From Thermoplasmatota archaeon (lineage in GTDB: Archaea; Thermoplasmatota; Thermoplasmata; UBA10834): a stretch of 64,000 nt of DNA. The notes beneath the pieces are model-generated. The model saw nothing but the letters and a program-made list of their open reading frames with translations, searched no databases and was not told the DNA's origin. This document shows, one piece after another, positions 62,907 through 64,000 of this stretch. Within the stretch, counting starts at the first letter, position 1. Each line of letters starts with the position of its first letter. Position numbers and translations under genes: made by a program. The stretch lies in the NCBI GenBank assembly GCA_018818785.1, contig JAHIRF010000006.1, positions 223,636-287,635 of the forward strand, in the 5' to 3' direction.

Positions 62907-63761
62907 GTGCAGGATGAATCGCCCGGCAAGTCTTTAGTCCTGAAATTCTTACATATGAATACAATGCAGCAATCCATGCAGCAGCTGCTGACAGACATGA
63001 TGATGTCATTGCGCAATCGCTATGACATTAATGATGAGAAGATGGTCATGATAAAGGAGTTCATAAGAGTGAGCAAGAACGATCTTGACGCATCGAGAAT
63101 CCTGTATGATCACGAATTATTTGCATTGGCTGTTTTTCACTTACAGCAGGCTGTGGAGAAAGCGATAAAAGCTCAATGTTTGCTATCAGGCCTGATTTCG
63201 GAAAAAGAAATCAGAACAATACAGCATGAATCGCTCAGGGGCCAACAAATCATTGCGAATAGGTTTTCAGAACTCGTGAAGGTACACGCACAAGAGAACC
63301 CGAATCTGGATGTTGTTCCCAGACTAGATGAGATTATGGGTGAGAAACGGCTTGAGATGGCAAGAATTGATGGAAATGGAATCGACACCATTCTATCTGC
63401 CTATGATAGGCAAATAGAGTCCCTAGACATTGCCAAACTACTGACGACTGAGAAGCTAGAGCCAATACTTTCTGAAATCAGACGAAACAGCCCAGACCTC
63501 GAGATATCCGACAGTGATGCTCAAGCGATATTAGATCAGTTTAAGGAATTGGGTCCAAGTCTAATCTGCACTGCAGAGAACTTTACATTCCTTTTTGTTG
63601 CCTCAGCGATTACATTTCCACATGCAGTCTGTACACGATATCCTGGAGGCGAAATGAGCCCCAAGGACTACAATCCATCACTGGGAATAGTCAACCGCCA
63701 ACCAGAGTTGACCAAGCGATTCGATAAGGTAATTGAGTACTTGGAACTCCAAGTTAGATGA
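62907..63761 (+). CDS. HEPN-domain protein
   Basis: 284 aa, GTG start (ATG 62955 also possible). HEPN signature: SKNDLDASRILYDHELFALAVFHLQQAVEKAIKAQ near residues 52-90 in three parts, and TRYPGGE near 245. The common R-x4-6-H RNase motif is not visible, so it may not cleave RNA. HEPN proteins are frequent in toxin-antitoxin and defence modules. No adjacent MNT nucleotidyltransferase was found. Confidence 0.8.
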   Translation: MQDESPGKSLVLKFLHMNTMQQSMQQLLTDMMMSLRNRYDINDEKMVMIKEFIRVSKNDLDASRILYDHELFALAVFHLQQAVEKAIKAQCLLSGLISEKEIRTIQHESLRGQQIIANRFSELVKVHAQENPNLDVVPRLDEIMGEKRLEMARIDGNGIDTILSAYDRQIESLDIAKLLTTEKLEPILSEIRRNSPDLEISDSDAQAILDQFKELGPSLICTAENFTFLFVASAITFPHAVCTRYPGGEMSPKDYNPSLGIVNRQPELTKRFDKVIEYLELQVR

Positions 63762-63814
63762 AGGCTTGGATGAGCTCTTGCCATTATTCGATGCCCCATG
63801 ACTATGTTGATCCA

Positions 63815-63842
63815 GATTGAAATCAGAAAAAGGAAGTCTGGC
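63815..63842 (+). repeat. Direct repeat flanking the HEPN gene, right copy
   Basis: Second copy of the repeat at 62877. It runs up to the tRNA fragment at 63848. Confidence 0.5.
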
Positions 63843-63847
63843 TCGCA

Positions 63848-63872
63848 TCGGGTTCAAATCCCGGCGGCCGCA
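63848..63872 (+). other. Right island boundary: 3' fragment of a second tRNA
   Basis: T arm TCGGG-TTCAAAT-CCCGG and acceptor strand CGGCCGC plus A, with no 5' half before it. A GCGGCCG partner suits archaeal tRNA-Gly (identity inferred). It does not match the left fragment and reads on the other strand. Confidence 0.75.
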
Positions 63873-63892
63873 CGTCCATTCTTCTGAGAAAA

Positions 63893-63902
63893 GGATATAA
63901 AG
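63893..63902 (+). promoter_or_regulatory. TATA box of the last gene
   Basis: GGATATAAAG, 44-53 bases before ATG 63946, just outside the island. Confidence 0.5.
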
Positions 63903-63945
63903 CGGAATTGTGTCAAGGAGTCGAGTTCGAAGAGGAAGTGGTAGA

Positions 63946-64000
63946 ATGATGGAGCGGTTCGGTGCGTATCTAGTGTCAAAGCCAAAAAGGGCAGTTCAAA
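63946..64000 (+). CDS. N-terminus of a membrane transporter-like protein (partial)
   Basis: The 18 visible codons read MMERFGAYLVSKPKRAVQ before the window ends. A Phe/Gly-rich short start then basic residues before a presumed helix resembles MMPL/RND-family exporters, but this is too short for a firm call. A TATA box and purine-rich RBS region support a real gene. Confidence 0.45.
   Translation, partial: MMERFGAYLVSKPKRAVQ

Noticed and set aside
1..64000. CRISPR array or insertion sequence with terminal repeats
   Set aside because: No regularly spaced repeats and no transposase gene with flanking inverted repeats were seen. The recombinases at 53-55 kb belong to the integrated island.

Overview
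The window is chromosomal DNA of an archaeon. Evidence includes archaeal informational genes (RpoL, TruD, archaeal-type GluRS, MBF1 with its N-terminal zinc ribbon, proteasome-activating nucleotidase PAN, thermosome, Hef helicase, archease), TATA-type promoters placed 25-35 bases before starts, many GTG/TTG starts, and GGTG/GGAGG-type ribosome binding sites. The phosphomevalonate-decarboxylase-like enzyme, the UbiD-family enzyme and the bacterial-type GrpE-DnaK-DnaJ set suit a euryarchaeon. A Thermoplasmata-like lineage is my inference from gene content, not something one sequence proves.

Layout. 0-5 kb: sulfur mobilisation (class V aminotransferase cut by the window edge, NifS-type desulfurase, IscU scaffold), then pyrimidine synthesis (pyrD-pyrK) and a 49-aa cysteine-rich protein. 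5-9 kb: LeuA/AksA-family synthase, tRNA-Cys, a small HTH regulator, and two paralogous secreted proteins with shared upstream motifs. 9-15 kb: cysteine cluster cysK-cysE-cysS, a radical SAM enzyme and GluRS. 15-24 kb: UbiD-family decarboxylase, an IscA/HesB protein with an operator-like palindrome, Hef, rpoL, truD, two zinc-ribbon proteins, PAN, MBF1, and a DUF2240/HisA-like pair. 24-30 kb: chaperones (thermosome, GrpE, DnaK, DnaJ). 30-38 kb: isoprenoid decarboxylase, archease, endonuclease III, TldD/TldE, aspartate dehydrogenase, M24 peptidase. 38-53 kb: HDAC-family amidohydrolase, four-CBS protein, pgk beside the GfcR-type regulator, panE-like, prepilin peptidase, second HhH glycosylase, AmrS, ThiL, LarA with an HdrD/GlcF-like Fe-S protein, dihydropteroate synthase, and a V4R-PAS histidine kinase.

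53.2-63.9 kb is an integrated island. Its left edge is a tRNA 3' fragment touching a tyrosine-integrase gene that ends a three-gene operon (winged helix, serine recombinase, tyrosine recombinase). A double ribbon-helix-helix protein and a divergent winged-helix protein follow, then an AT-rich repeat-bearing region. Next come three membrane or secreted genes behind copies of one 18-base promoter-like element, then three more cargo genes including a HEPN-domain protein. The right edge carries a different tRNA 3' fragment, so the island may be composite. A transporter-like gene starts at the right end of the window.

The core region reads as ordinary metabolism with a strong sulfur/cysteine/Fe-S theme. 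The least explained material is the island cargo, the TACTGAC-motif secreted pair, and several core proteins with altered motifs (Hef nuclease motif, Lys-less glycosylase, PAN C-terminus).
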